Source: Pseudomonas vancouverensis (GTDB taxonomy: Bacteria; Pseudomonadota; Gammaproteobacteria; Pseudomonadales; Pseudomonadaceae). Taken from it: a stretch of DNA of 64,000 bases. Below, piece after piece: positions 1-9,018 of the stretch. The translations under genes were made by a program, and so were the position numbers. The notes beneath the pieces were generated by a model that was given only the letters and a program-made list of their open reading frames with translations, was not told the DNA's origin and made no database searches. The stretch's first letter is position 1. Each line of letters opens with the position of its first letter. The stretch covers positions 124,001 to 188,000 of the forward strand of contig NZ_RRZK01000007.1 in assembly GCF_004348895.1 (NCBI RefSeq), written 5' to 3'.

Positions 1-986
1 CGGGACAGGATCGGGAACATCTCGACGATGGCCTGGATGGTGTGCTCGATCACCGGGTACGAACCACGCTGGCCGTAGCCGTTGTAGCCGTCGATGCCGG
101 CGCCGATCACCAGGTCGCCCTTGTCGGACTGGCTGATGTAGCCGTGCACGGCGTTGGACATGATCACACTGTCGATGATCGGTTTGATCGGCTCGGACAC
201 CAGCGCCTGCAGCGGGTGGGACTCGATCGGCAGACGGAAACCGGCGAGTTTGGCCATGTGTCCGGAGTTACCGGCCGTGACCACGCCAACACGCTTGGCG
301 CCGATGAAACCCTTGTTGGTTTCGACACCGATGCACACGCCGTTTTCCTTGCGGAAACCGATCACTTCGGTCTGCTGGATCAGGTCCACGCCCAGTGCAT
401 CGGCGGCCCGGGCAAAGCCCCAGGCCACGGCATCGTGACGGGTCACGCCGCCGCGACGTTGCACGGTCGCGCCCATCACTGGGTAGCGGGTGTTCTTCGA
501 GCAGTCGAGGTACGGAATCTCATCGGCCACTTGTTGTGCGTTGAGCAGTTCGCCGTCGACACCGTTGAGGCGGTTGGCGCTGACCCGACGCTCGGAATCA
601 CGAATGTCCTGCAGGGTGTGGCACAGGTTGTAGACGCCACGCTGGGAGAACATCACGTTGTAGTTGAGGTCCTGGGACAGGCCTTCCCACAGTTTCATCG
701 CGTGTTCGTACAGGTGCGCCGACTCGTCCCACAGGTAGTTGGAACGCACGATGGTGGTGTTGCGCGCGGTGTTACCGCCACCCAGCCAGCCTTTCTCGAC
801 CACGGCGACGTTAGTGATGCCGTGCTCCTTGGCCAGGTAATAGGCGGTCGCCAGACCATGCCCGCCACCGCCGACGATGACCACGTCATAGACCTTTTTC
901 GGGGTCGGCGTACGCCACATTTTCTGCCAGTTTTCATGGTGGCTGAGGGAGTGTTTGAAGAGGCCGAAGCCCGAGTAGCGTTGCAT
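1..986 (-). CDS. soxB: Sarcosine oxidase beta subunit, N-terminal part (cut by window edge)
   Basis: Beta subunit of heterotetrameric sarcosine oxidase, which oxidatively demethylates sarcosine to glycine and passes the one-carbon unit to tetrahydrofolate. The start [14 protein letters not shown], the FAD-binding stretch [19 protein letters not shown] near residue 38 and the RSNYLWDES segment are typical of SoxB. About 328 residues are present; the rest lies beyond base 1. I chose the ATG at 986 because GGAG lies nine bases upstream of it; the ATG at 992 would have only three. It follows glyA on the same strand with a gap of 23 bases, so the two are probably co-transcribed, as in the glyA-soxBDAG operons of other pseudomonads. 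Confidence 0.93.
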   Translation of the reverse strand, partial: MQRYSGFGLFKHSLSHHENWQKMWRTPTPKKVYDVVIVGGGGHGLATAYYLAKEHGITNVAVVEKGWLGGGNTARNTTIVRSNYLWDESAHLYEHAMKLWEGLSQDLNYNVMFSQRGVYNLCHTLQDIRDSERRVSANRLNGVDGELLNAQQVADEIPYLDCSKNTRYPVMGATVQRRGGVTRHDAVAWGFARAADALGVDLIQQTEVIGFRKENGVCIGVETNKGFIGAKRVGVVTAGNSGHMAKLAGFRLPIESHPLQALVSEPIKPIIDSVIMSNAVHGYISQSDKGDLVIGAGIDGYNGYGQRGSYPVIEHTIQAIVEMFPILS

Positions 987-1009
987 AGTCATTTACTCCA
1001 AAACCGAAC

Positions 1010-2263
1010 TCAGCGATAAACCGGGAAGTCCGCGCACAGGGCCGCCACTTGCTGGGCCACGTTGGCCTCGACATCGGCATCGCCGAGGTTGTCGAGGATG
1101 TCGCAGATCCAGCCGGCCAGGGTTTCGCACTGTGCAACCTTGAAGCCACGCGTGGTCACCGCCGGAGTGCCGATACGCAGGCCGGAGGTCACGAACGGCG
1201 ACTGTGGATCGTTGGGCACGGCGTTCTTGTTCACGGTGATATGGGCACGACCGAGGGCGGCATCGGCGTCTTTGCCGGTCAGGCCCTGACGGATCAGGCT
1301 GACCAGGAACAGGTGGTTATCGGTGCCGCCGGACACTACATCGTAGCCACGTTTGATAAATACGCTCGCCATCGCCTGGGCGTTGTCGATCACTTGTTGC
1401 TGGTAAGCCTTGAAGCCAGGCTCAAGGGCTTCCTTGAAGCACACCGCCTTGCCGGCGATCACATGCATCAGCGGGCCACCCTGGGCGCCGGGGAATACCG
1501 CGGCGTTGAGTTTCTTCTCGATCTCTTCGTTGGACTTGGCCAGGATCAGCCCACCACGCGGGCCACGCAGGGTCTTGTGGGTGGTGGTGGTGACCACGTC
1601 GGCGTAAGGCAGCGGGTTCGGATACAGACCGGCGGCAACCAGGCCGGCGACGTGGGCCATGTCGACGAACAGCAGCGCACCGACCTTGTCGGCGATCTGG
1701 CGGAAGCGCGGGAAGTCGAGGGTCTTGGAGTAGGCCGAGAAACCGGCAACGATCATTTTCGGTTTGCACTCGACCGCCAGGCGCTCGACTTCGTCGTAAT
1801 CGATCAGGCCGGTCTTGGTGTCGATACCGTATTGCACGGCGTTGTACAGCTTGCCCGAGGACGACACCTTGGCACCGTGGGTCAAGTGACCGCCGTGGGC
1901 CAGGCTCATGCCGAGAATGGTGTCGCCTGGCGAAATCAGCGCGAGGTACACGGCGCTGTTGGCCGAAGAACCGGAATGCGGCTGGACGTTGGCGTAATCA
2001 GCGCCAAACAGTTGCTTGGCGCGTTCGATGGCCAGGGCTTCGACCTTGTCGACGTGCTCGCAACCACCGTAATAACGCTTGCCCGGATAACCTTCGGCGT
2101 ACTTGTTGGTCAAACCGCTGCCCTGGGCCTGCATGACGCGTTTGCTGGTGTAGTTCTCTGACGCGATCAGCTCGATGTGATCTTCCTGGCGTTGCTCCTC
2201 GGCATTCATCGCCGCCAGCAGTGCATCGTCGTAACCCTGGATCTGGTCTTGCTTGCTGAACAT
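1010..2263 (-). CDS. glyA: Serine hydroxymethyltransferase
   Basis: PLP enzyme interconverting glycine and serine with tetrahydrofolate/methylene-THF. The 417-residue length is standard. Seen in the sequence: LIASENYTS near residue 32, GAxVS-type substrate segment, DMAHVAGL near 201, and the PLP lysine in [14 protein letters not shown] at about K230. The start at 2263 ([13 protein letters not shown]) follows GGGAGAGACGCG, a usable ribosome site. Placed directly before soxB, it is likely the copy dedicated to turning glycine from sarcosine into serine, using the one-carbon unit released by sarcosine oxidase. Pseudomonads usually carry further glyA copies elsewhere, so this one may not be the housekeeping copy (inference). 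Confidence 0.96.
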   Translation of the reverse strand: MFSKQDQIQGYDDALLAAMNAEEQRQEDHIELIASENYTSKRVMQAQGSGLTNKYAEGYPGKRYYGGCEHVDKVEALAIERAKQLFGADYANVQPHSGSSANSAVYLALISPGDTILGMSLAHGGHLTHGAKVSSSGKLYNAVQYGIDTKTGLIDYDEVERLAVECKPKMIVAGFSAYSKTLDFPRFRQIADKVGALLFVDMAHVAGLVAAGLYPNPLPYADVVTTTTHKTLRGPRGGLILAKSNEEIEKKLNAAVFPGAQGGPLMHVIAGKAVCFKEALEPGFKAYQQQVIDNAQAMASVFIKRGYDVVSGGTDNHLFLVSLIRQGLTGKDADAALGRAHITVNKNAVPNDPQSPFVTSGLRIGTPAVTTRGFKVAQCETLAGWICDILDNLGDADVEANVAQQVAALCADFPVYR

Positions 2264-2456
2264 CGCGTCTCTCCCAGCGGCGGCGGTGCGCCATTCGTCT
2301 CGGTGAGGCACGTGCCTTTCGGCAGTGCCCTTTGGATGCGATGGTATGACCGGCGCAGACAGCCCAGATGCCTATGGACGCCACGCAAAGGTGCGTTTAC
2401 GACATGGCGGGAAATGGACGCAGCACACTCGATCTTCGGACCTGTAGAGATCCCTT

Positions 2457-2478
2457 GTGGGAGCAAGCTTGCTCCCAC
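2457..2478. repeat. Solitary REP-like perfect palindrome
   Basis: A perfect 22-base palindrome starting GTGGGAGCAAG, of the same family as the REP sequences elsewhere in the window. It sits between the glyA promoter region and the 3' end of the TraX-family gene. It has no partner REP nearby and no T tract. Confidence 0.7.
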
Positions 2479-2512
2479 GGGGTTTGTGTCCTCCTCTAGA
2501 CGGCTGCCAAGG

Positions 2513-3253
2513 TCAGGCAAGGAATTGGCGCAAAGCCAGCAGCATGAGGAAATGCAGCGGATACAGCGCATACGCCCAACGTCGCATCGGTGGTGGTTTT
2601 ACGCCCTTGGCGTGTCGCAACAGGAACAGTCCGAGCCATGGCGCAATCAGGCAGGTGATGACTGCCGGAATGGCCGCGATGTTGCCTTGGCGCGCCGCGT
2701 AATACAGCACCTGCCACTGGTTCGATGCCAGACAGACCAGCCCCGCCAGCAAGGCGAAATACCAGGCTCGACGAAACACCAGCAACAGCACCAGCGGCAA
2801 CATCACACCGAAGAAGCCGAACATCAGCCACGAGGAGAAAAGCGCCGCCAGCAGCACGGCGCTGATAGCCAATAATCGTGCCTGCAAGGTCGGGTTCTGC
2901 CAGCCACGCGCCACCAGCAGACCGAGTACCAGCGTAGGCATGACGTTCAACGTGTCGTGTTCGGCAATAAACATCCGGTAAGGAATTTCACTCAGCGCGG
3001 CAAACAGCACCAACCACCCCAGGTAACGCCAGCGACCATCGGTCTTCCCGGCGGGCGCACGGTCCAGATTGGCCGCCATCGCCAGGCAGAACCAGGGAAA
3101 CGCCAGACGCCCCGGCACATACAACAAATCGACGGAGTAACCGACATATCGCAGGTGATCGAGCACCATGCTCAAAAGCGCCAGCCACTTGAGCAGATCC
3201 AGCGCCCCGTCCCGCTGATTCAAAGACATAGCCTTGTCTATCGTCGCGTGCAT
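2513..3253 (-). CDS. TraX family membrane protein
   Basis: Hydrophobic protein of about 246 residues with roughly seven to eight membrane segments and the TraX-type signature RDGALDLLKWLALLSMVLDHLRYV at its start (positions about 11-34). TraX acetylates F pilin in conjugation, but chromosomal relatives are widespread and of unknown function. The ATG at 3253 has AAAGGG five bases upstream; a second ATG at 3229 gives a 238-residue form with a poorer site. A gene of this kind occupies the same place between glyA and the threonine aldolase in P. aeruginosa (recollection). No sign of a conjugative element surrounds it. Confidence 0.8.
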   Translation of the reverse strand: MHATIDKAMSLNQRDGALDLLKWLALLSMVLDHLRYVGYSVDLLYVPGRLAFPWFCLAMAANLDRAPAGKTDGRWRYLGWLVLFAALSEIPYRMFIAEHDTLNVMPTLVLGLLVARGWQNPTLQARLLAISAVLLAALFSSWLMFGFFGVMLPLVLLLVFRRAWYFALLAGLVCLASNQWQVLYYAARQGNIAAIPAVITCLIAPWLGLFLLRHAKGVKPPPMRRWAYALYPLHFLMLLALRQFLA

Positions 3254-3383
3254 AATTGCCCTTTGAGCGTGTATTTTCCTGATAGCAACATCCCGTGTGC
3301 TCACCTGACGATCTTGGGCAGAGTGCACCCCTCATTGACCACGGTACGCCTCACCATAGGCGTTCCGACCACGGAAGCAGGCC

Positions 3384-4424
3384 ATGACCGACAAGAGCCA
3401 ACAATTCGCCAGCGACAACTATTCCGGCATCTGCCCTGAAGCCTGGACTGCCATGGAGCAGGCCAACCACGGCCACCAGCGCGCTTACGGCGACGACGAA
3501 TGGACCGCCCGCGCCTCCGACGGTTTCCGCAAACTGTTCGAAACCGACTGCGAAGTGTTTTTCGCCTTCAACGGCACTGCCGCCAACTCGCTGGCCCTGT
3601 CGTCGTTGTGCCAGAGTTACCACAGCGTGATCTGCTCGGAAACCGCCCACGTCGAAACCGACGAATGCGGCGCCCCGGAGTTCTTCTCCAACGGTTCGAA
3701 ACTGCTGATCGCCCGCACCGAAAACGGCAAGCTGACCCCGGATTCGATCCGCGAAGTCGCGCTCAAGCGCCAGGACATTCACTACCCGAAACCCCGCGTC
3801 GTGACCCTGACCCAGGCCACCGAAGTTGGCAGCGTCTACACCCCGGACGAAATCCGCGCCATCAGCGCCACCTGTAAAGAACTGGGCCTGAACCTGCACA
3901 TGGACGGCGCGCGCTTCTCCAACGCCTGCGCGTTTTTGGGTTGCACGCCTGCCGACCTGACCTGGAAAGCCGGTGTTGACGTGCTGTGCTTCGGCGGCAC
4001 GAAAAACGGCATGGCGGTGGGCGAGGCGATTCTGTTCTTCAACCACAAGCTGGCCGAAGACTTCGACTACCGCTGCAAGCAGGCCGGTCAGCTGGCTTCC
4101 AAGATGCGCTTCCTGTCGGCACCCTGGGTCGGCATTCTGGAAAACGACGCCTGGCTCAAATATGCCCATCACGCCAACCGCTGCGCGCAATTGCTGGCTG
4201 AACTGGTCAGCGACATTCCAGGGGTGGAACTGATGTTCCCGGTGCAGGCCAACGGCGTGTTCCTGCAACTCTCGGAACCGGCCATCGCCGCGCTGACCGC
4301 CAAGGGCTGGCGCTTCTACACCTTCATCGGCAACGGCGGCGCACGTTTCATGTGCTCGTGGGATACCGAGGAAGAGCGGGTGCGGGAGCTGGCGCGGGAT
4401 ATCCGTGAAGTGATGACCGCTTAA
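3384..4424 (+). CDS. ltaE: Low-specificity L-threonine aldolase
   Basis: PLP-dependent lyase splitting L-threonine or L-allo-threonine into glycine and acetaldehyde. At 346 residues it has family length. The segments FNGTAANSLAL near 63, HMDGARFSNA near 172 and the PLP-lysine motif CFGGTKNGMAVGEA (about K207) are diagnostic. GAAGCAGGCC precedes the ATG. Its place beside glyA and soxB links it to the glycine pool. It is transcribed divergently from the TraX-family gene. The gene symbol is by homology; ltaA is used in P. aeruginosa. Confidence 0.93.
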   Translation: MTDKSQQFASDNYSGICPEAWTAMEQANHGHQRAYGDDEWTARASDGFRKLFETDCEVFFAFNGTAANSLALSSLCQSYHSVICSETAHVETDECGAPEFFSNGSKLLIARTENGKLTPDSIREVALKRQDIHYPKPRVVTLTQATEVGSVYTPDEIRAISATCKELGLNLHMDGARFSNACAFLGCTPADLTWKAGVDVLCFGGTKNGMAVGEAILFFNHKLAEDFDYRCKQAGQLASKMRFLSAPWVGILENDAWLKYAHHANRCAQLLAELVSDIPGVELMFPVQANGVFLQLSEPAIAALTAKGWRFYTFIGNGGARFMCSWDTEEERVRELARDIREVMTA

Positions 4425-4434
4425 CACCGATCCC

Positions 4435-4530
4435 CTGTGGCGATGGAGCTTGCTCCCGCTGGGCTGCGAAGCGGCCCCAAGATTTCGCGACTGCTGCGCA
4501 GTCGAACGGGAGCAAGCTCCCTCGCCACAG
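4435..4530. repeat. REPIN, type A (paired inverted REPs)
   Basis: Two inverted copies of a bipartite REP (GTGGCGA..GGAGCTTGCTCCC plus GGGCTGCGAAGC) facing each other across a short spacer, between ltaE and the SDR gene. Confidence 0.88.
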
Positions 4531-4605
4531 AAGCATCCTGACACGCCTTCTGACTCTGACTCTCAAACGCTTCGTCTACATTGTTTGGCGAGCCCCGGCT
4601 CTCAT

Positions 4606-4613
4606 AACAACAA
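4606..4613 (+). promoter_or_regulatory. Possible Hfq/Crc CA motif before the SDR gene
   Basis: AACAACAA fits the AANAANAA motif bound by Hfq/Crc in pseudomonads and lies just upstream of the CAGGAG ribosome site. This would suit carbon catabolite repression of a catabolic gene. Function is inferred from motif and place only. Confidence 0.4.
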
Positions 4614-4627
4614 TCAGGAGCGTTCGC

Positions 4628-5452
4628 ATGTCATTGCAAGGAAAAACCCTGTTCATCACCGGCGCCAGCCGTGGCATCGGCCGCGAGATTGCGCTGCGCG
4701 CCGCCCGCGACGGCGCCAACATAGTGATTGCGGCGAAAAGCGCCGAACCCCATGCGAAACTGCCGGGGACGATTTTCAGTGTCGCCGAAGAGGTGCAAGC
4801 CGCCGGGGGCAAGGCGCTGGCCTTGCAGGTGGATGTCCGCGATGAAGACGCGGTACGAGCAGCACTGGCCCAGGCCAACGAGCATTTCGGCGGCATTGAT
4901 GCGCTGGTCAACAACGCCGGGGCGATCAAGCTGACCGGGGTCCAGCACATCGAGCTCAAGCGCTTCGACCTGATGCACCAGATCAACACCCGTGCCGTGC
5001 TGCTGTGCAGCCAAGCCGCCCTGCCCTATCTGAAAAAATCCGCCGGACACATCCTCAACCTCTCTCCGCCGCTGAACCTGGCAACCAAGTGGTTCGCCCA
5101 GTACAGCCCCTACACCGTGACCAAATACGGCATGAGCATGCTGACACTGGGCATGAGCGAGGAATTCCGGAACTACGGGATCAGCGTCAACTCACTGTGG
5201 CCGCAGACGATGATCGCCACCGCCGCCATCGAGTTTCAGCTGGGATCGAGGGAGTCGTTCAAGCATGCGCGCACACCGGCGATCATGGCCGATGCAGCCC
5301 ATGTGATTCTGAGCAGTACTGATCGCAGCCTGACCGGGCGCCTGATGATTGATGAGGAGATACTGCGGGAACATGGCGTGAGCGAATACGACCACTACCG
5401 CTTCAAGCCCGACAGCCACGACAAGTTGATGACTGATCTGTTTGTCGATTGA
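4628..5452 (+). CDS. SDR family oxidoreductase (HSDL2-like)
   Basis: Short-chain dehydrogenase/reductase of 274 residues. The cofactor motif TGASRGIG is at about 12-19, NNAG at about 97, the catalytic serine in LNLSPP and the YTVTK tyrosine-lysine pair near 160. The longer N-terminal strand after the first helix (AAKSAEPHAKLPGTIFS) and the tail DRSLTGRLMIDEEILREHG resemble the hydroxysteroid-dehydrogenase-like HSDL2 branch. Its substrate cannot be told from sequence. The site CAGGAG lies six bases before the ATG. It stands alone, flanked by REPINs on both sides, convergent with gbcB. Confidence 0.85.
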   Translation: MSLQGKTLFITGASRGIGREIALRAARDGANIVIAAKSAEPHAKLPGTIFSVAEEVQAAGGKALALQVDVRDEDAVRAALAQANEHFGGIDALVNNAGAIKLTGVQHIELKRFDLMHQINTRAVLLCSQAALPYLKKSAGHILNLSPPLNLATKWFAQYSPYTVTKYGMSMLTLGMSEEFRNYGISVNSLWPQTMIATAAIEFQLGSRESFKHARTPAIMADAAHVILSSTDRSLTGRLMIDEEILREHGVSEYDHYRFKPDSHDKLMTDLFVD

Positions 5453-5465
5453 AAGCCCCATCCCT

Positions 5466-5567
5466 CTGTAGGAGCGAGCATGCTCGCGATGGTCAACAGA
5501 ACAACACGGGGCATCAGACTTCCCGCGTTATCGTTGACGTCCATCGCGAGCATGCTCGCTCCTACAG
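5466..5567. repeat. REPIN, type C
   Basis: Inverted pair of CTGTAGGAGCGAGCATGCTC-type REPs between the convergent SDR and gbcB genes. Its inner spacer shares CGTTATCGTTGACG with the type C REPIN at 61 kb. Confidence 0.88.
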
Positions 5568-5581
5568 TGGGTTCGCCGAGA

Positions 5582-6682
5582 TCAAAACTCGATCCGCACA
5601 TCCCCCTTCGGCACGCTGCAGCACGACAGGATGAACCCGTCGGCTTCGTCTTCCTCGGTGATCCCGCCGTTGTGATCCATCTCCACTTCACCACCCAGCT
5701 TCAATACCTTGCAGGTGCCGCAGATGCCCATGCCGCAGGCTTTCGGAATCATCAGGCCGACCTTGGCCGCAGCCGCATGAACAGTCTCGCCCGGGGCCAC
5801 GCGAATGCTCTTGCCCGAGGTGATGAATTCCACCTGGTGCAGATCCGCAGCATCCACTTCCGGTGCGTCGGCGGCCTGTTCGGCCTGCTCCACCGCATCG
5901 GCGCGGGCTTCCGCTGGCGTGGCGCCGAAAGATTCTTCGTGATAGCGCTTCATGTCGAAGCCGGCGGCTTCCAGCAGGCGTTTGACCGCGTTCATGTATG
6001 GCGTCGGGCCGCAGCAGAACACTTCACGCTCAAGGAAATCCGGCACCATCAGTTCCAGCATCTTGTGATTCAGGTAACCGCGATAGCCGGCCCAGGGCTC
6101 GCCCAGGCCATGTTTTTCGCAAATCAGGTGCAGGCTGAAGTTGTCGATCCGCGACGCCATGTGCTCCAGCTCGCGGTGATAGATGATGTCTTTTGGCGAA
6201 CGGGCGCTGTGGATAAACGTCATGTCGACATTGGCGTTGGTGTCGTAGAACCAGCGCGCCATGGACATGCACGGGGTGATCCCCACGCCGCCGCTGAGGT
6301 AGAGGACTTTCGGGCTGGGGAAGTCGATGGCGTTGAACAAACCGACCGGCCCGTGCACGGCCAGTTCCTGACCTTCGTGCAGGGTGTCGTGAAGCCAGTT
6401 CGAAACCCGCCCGCCCGGCACGCGCTTGATGGTCACGGAAAAGCTGTAGGGTACCGATGGCGAGCTGGAAATGGTGTAGGAGCGCATGATCGGCTCACCT
6501 TCGATTTCCAGTTCCAGGGTGACGAATTGCCCCGGCTTGAAAAAGAACAGGATCGGCTGATCGGCCATGAAGCAGAAGGTGCGCACGTCCCAGGTTTCCT
6601 GGATGACTTTGACGCAACGGACGATGTGTCGACCATTGGCCCAGGTCTGGGTGGTTACCGGGTTCAGGAAGTTGTTGGACAT
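5582..6682 (-). CDS. gbcB: Glycine betaine monooxygenase, reductase subunit
   Basis: Flavin and iron-sulfur reductase that feeds electrons from NAD(P)H to the Rieske oxygenase GbcA for demethylation of glycine betaine. The 366 residues comprise an FAD domain (MRSYTISSSP, about 77-86), an NAD-binding domain (GGVGITPCMSMAR), CCGPTPYM, and a C-terminal plant-type 2Fe-2S domain (ACGMGICGTCKVLKLGG then SCC). The ATG at 6682 has GGAG six bases upstream; the in-frame ATG at 6688 abuts GGAG and is less likely. It is divergent from gbcA across 284 bases that hold candidate GbdR half-sites. Confidence 0.95.
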   Translation of the reverse strand: MSNNFLNPVTTQTWANGRHIVRCVKVIQETWDVRTFCFMADQPILFFFKPGQFVTLELEIEGEPIMRSYTISSSPSVPYSFSVTIKRVPGGRVSNWLHDTLHEGQELAVHGPVGLFNAIDFPSPKVLYLSGGVGITPCMSMARWFYDTNANVDMTFIHSARSPKDIIYHRELEHMASRIDNFSLHLICEKHGLGEPWAGYRGYLNHKMLELMVPDFLEREVFCCGPTPYMNAVKRLLEAAGFDMKRYHEESFGATPAEARADAVEQAEQAADAPEVDAADLHQVEFITSGKSIRVAPGETVHAAAAKVGLMIPKACGMGICGTCKVLKLGGEVEMDHNGGITEEDEADGFILSCCSVPKGDVRIEF

Positions 6683-6752
6683 GCTCATCTCCACGGCCGA
6701 CTGTCGGCCTTCATGTTGCCGATTCTGCGTATAGCGCGAACCGCCCATTTAC

Positions 6753-6792
6753 CTATCTGCGACATTGACATGCTTATCGCGACCAGCCCCCA
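6753..6792. promoter_or_regulatory. Candidate activator half-sites between gbcB and gbcA
   Basis: Two similar stretches, CTATCTGCGAC and CTTATCGCGAC, have their CGAC cores 20 bases apart (6760 and 6780), roughly two helical turns. GbdR is known to activate gbcA and gbcB in P. aeruginosa, and the core resembles that of the stronger repeats before cbcX. The assignment is inferred. Confidence 0.35.
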
Positions 6793-6966
6793 ACGACCGG
6801 GCCTTGCGCGTCGGGAACAGATTGCACCATGTCGCCCATGGATAAGGTTCTGGCCCTCGCCGGCCCCACACTCGCCACAACAGATAACCGCTGTTTTTTT
6901 GTCTTGCGTCGCACAACCGTAGCCACAATTCGCCGGCCACACTGAATGGCCATGAGGACTAAATCG

Positions 6967-8262
6967 ATGGACGTCACCACTACCCTGAGCCTGGGCGATC
7001 CGCTGGAGCCCGCACGCAAGGCCACCGCGCAGATGCTGCAAGAGCGCGAACGCACGTTCTCGCTGCCGCAGCCGTTCTACTCCGACGAACGCCTGTTTGA
7101 TATCGACATGCAGGAAATCTTTCAGAAAGAGTGGTTGATCGCCGGCATGACCTGCGAAATCCCGGCCAAGGGCAACTACCTGACCCTGCAGATCGGCAAG
7201 AACCCGATCATCGTCATTCGCGGTGCCGAGGGTGTGGTGCATGCGTTCCACAACGTCTGCCGTCACCGTGGTTCACGCCTGTGCACCAGCGACAAGGGCA
7301 AGGTCGCCAAGCTGGTTTGCCACTACCACCAGTGGACCTACGAGCTGGACGGCCGCCTGCTGTTCGCCGGCACGGAAATGGGCGACGACTTCGACATGAA
7401 GCAGTACGGCCTCAAACCTGTGAACGTGAAGACCGCTGGCGGCTACATCTTCGTCAGCCTTTCGGAGAACCCGCCGGCCATCGATGACTTCCTGTCGACG
7501 CTCAACCATTACATGGAACCGTACGACATGGAGAACACCAAGGTGGCGATTACCACCACCTTGATGGAAAAGGCCAACTGGAAACTGGTGCTGGAAAACA
7601 ACCGCGAGTGCTACCACTGCAACGCCTCGCACCCGGAACTGTTGAAAACCCTGCTGGAGTGGGACGACGTCACCGATCCGCGCGCCGACCAGGCGTTCAA
7701 GGATCACGTCGCCGCCTCGGCCGCTGCCTGGGAAGCCGAGAAGATCCCTTACGCTCACGCCAGTTTCGGCCTGCGTAACCGCATCGTGCGCATGCCGCTG
7801 CTCAAGGGCACCGTGTCGATGACCATGGATGGCAAGCAGGGTTGCGCCAAGCTCATGGGCCGCATCAAGAACCCGGACCTGGGCTCGATGCGCATCCTGC
7901 ACTTGCCGCATTCCTGGAACCACTGCATGGGCGATCACATCATTGTGTTTACCGTGTGGCCGATCAGCGCTCAGGAAACCATGGTCACCACCAAGTGGAT
8001 CGTGCACAAGGACGCCGTTGAAGGCGTGGACTACGACGTCGAGCGCATGCGCAAGGTCTGGGACGCCACCAACGACCAGGACCGCCGCCTGGCCGAAGAA
8101 AACCAGCGCGGGATTAACTCCGTTGCCTACCAGCCGGGGCCGTACTCCAAGACCTACGAGTTTGGTGTGGTGAACTTCGTCGACTGGTACAGCGAACGCT
8201 TGCTGAACAACCTGGGGGCCGAGCCGGCGCCTTACCTCAAGGGTGTTCCGGTGCAAGGCTAA
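6967..8262 (+). CDS. gbcA: Glycine betaine monooxygenase, Rieske oxygenase subunit
   Basis: Catalytic oxygenase converting glycine betaine to dimethylglycine and formaldehyde. In 431 residues it has the Rieske 2Fe-2S ligands C98-x-H100 and C118-x2-H121 (CRHRGSRLC..CHYHQW) and the mononuclear iron region NNRECYHCNASHPE near 215. The start MDVTTTLSLGDPLEPARKA matches GbcA of other pseudomonads and has GAGGA nine bases upstream; upstream in-frame ATGs at 6946 and 6952 lack a good site. Transcribed away from gbcB. Confidence 0.96.
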   Translation: MDVTTTLSLGDPLEPARKATAQMLQERERTFSLPQPFYSDERLFDIDMQEIFQKEWLIAGMTCEIPAKGNYLTLQIGKNPIIVIRGAEGVVHAFHNVCRHRGSRLCTSDKGKVAKLVCHYHQWTYELDGRLLFAGTEMGDDFDMKQYGLKPVNVKTAGGYIFVSLSENPPAIDDFLSTLNHYMEPYDMENTKVAITTTLMEKANWKLVLENNRECYHCNASHPELLKTLLEWDDVTDPRADQAFKDHVAASAAAWEAEKIPYAHASFGLRNRIVRMPLLKGTVSMTMDGKQGCAKLMGRIKNPDLGSMRILHLPHSWNHCMGDHIIVFTVWPISAQETMVTTKWIVHKDAVEGVDYDVERMRKVWDATNDQDRRLAEENQRGINSVAYQPGPYSKTYEFGVVNFVDWYSERLLNNLGAEPAPYLKGVPVQG

Positions 8263-8273
8263 AATCAAAAGCT

Positions 8274-8348
8274 TCGCGAGCAAGCTTGCTCCCACACTGG
8301 ATCTGTGTTGTTCACAAATCCCCTGTGGGAGCGAGCTTGCTCGCGATA
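8274..8348. repeat. REPIN, type B
   Basis: Inverted pair of TGTGGGAGCGAGCTTGCTCG-type REPs just after the gbcA stop codon. Confidence 0.88.
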
Positions 8349-8420
8349 GCACCTTCAGTTTCTCCGCCTATCTAGAACTGTACGAAATATGATCTATTTC
8401 GTTCCGCGCTATACCCGCCG

Positions 8421-9012
8421 CAGCTCCCAGCCTTCCGCAAACAAGTTATCCACATCTCCACCCACAGCAAATGGGGACAACTGTGCAAAGCCCCGCAGTT
8501 TTTTCCACACAAACCAAAGAAAATCCGTGACTTATCGGCAATGCCGATTTTGAAAGGCAACTGGTCATTTATTGATCAGCGCCTTGAAAGCCACGCCGTA
8601 CATGGCTTACAGACGATGGCGAACACCTTATCCACAGAAGCGCCAACAGACTTTGGGGGCAACTTCAAATGCTCTGTGGAAAACCGCTGAAAGCCTTGAA
8701 AAATCAGCACTTGAGCAGCGCTCAACCGCCCAATCAAGCAATTTGATCAAATATTGACCAACCTCACGTAAGTGCCGATTTATATGGCCTACAGCCGATA
8801 GCGAACATCTTATCCACAGAAGCGCCAACAGAGATTGGGGGCAAGTGTGGATGACCCTCCGCACTTATCCCGTTGAAAAAGCATGGAAAAACCCTCGCCA
8901 CCGCTGGTTGTTTTTCGATCAAGGCCTTGCAGGGCTTGATCTGTGTGGAGTGCAGCGAGGCGCAAACATGTTATCCACAGATCCACCAACAGCGATTGTG
9001 GGTAAACACCTG
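8421..9012. other. Non-coding array of four DnaA-box modules (datA-like candidate)
   Basis: This gene-free stretch carries four diverged copies of one module, in the same orientation. Each has the form GCRAACANN-TTATCCACA followed by a CRCC(A/C)ACAG segment and then NATTGGGGGCAA or close to it. The perfect DnaA boxes TTATCCACA are at 8446-8454, 8628-8636, 8810-8818 and 8971-8979, so the spacing is 182, 182 and 161 bases. Weaker boxes fitting TTWTNCACA lie at 8501-8509 (forward) and 8675-8683 (reverse), with one-mismatch reverse boxes at about 8846 and 8997. Short open frames cross it but have no ribosome sites or codon pattern. The structure recalls DnaA-titrating or reactivating loci (datA, DARS) of E. 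coli; the function here is inferred. Confidence 0.7.
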
Positions 9013-9018
9013 GGATAT

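Noticed and set aside
2513..3253. TraX-family gene as a sign of a conjugative element
   Set aside because: No transfer, relaxase or integrase genes are nearby, and chromosomal TraX relatives are common.
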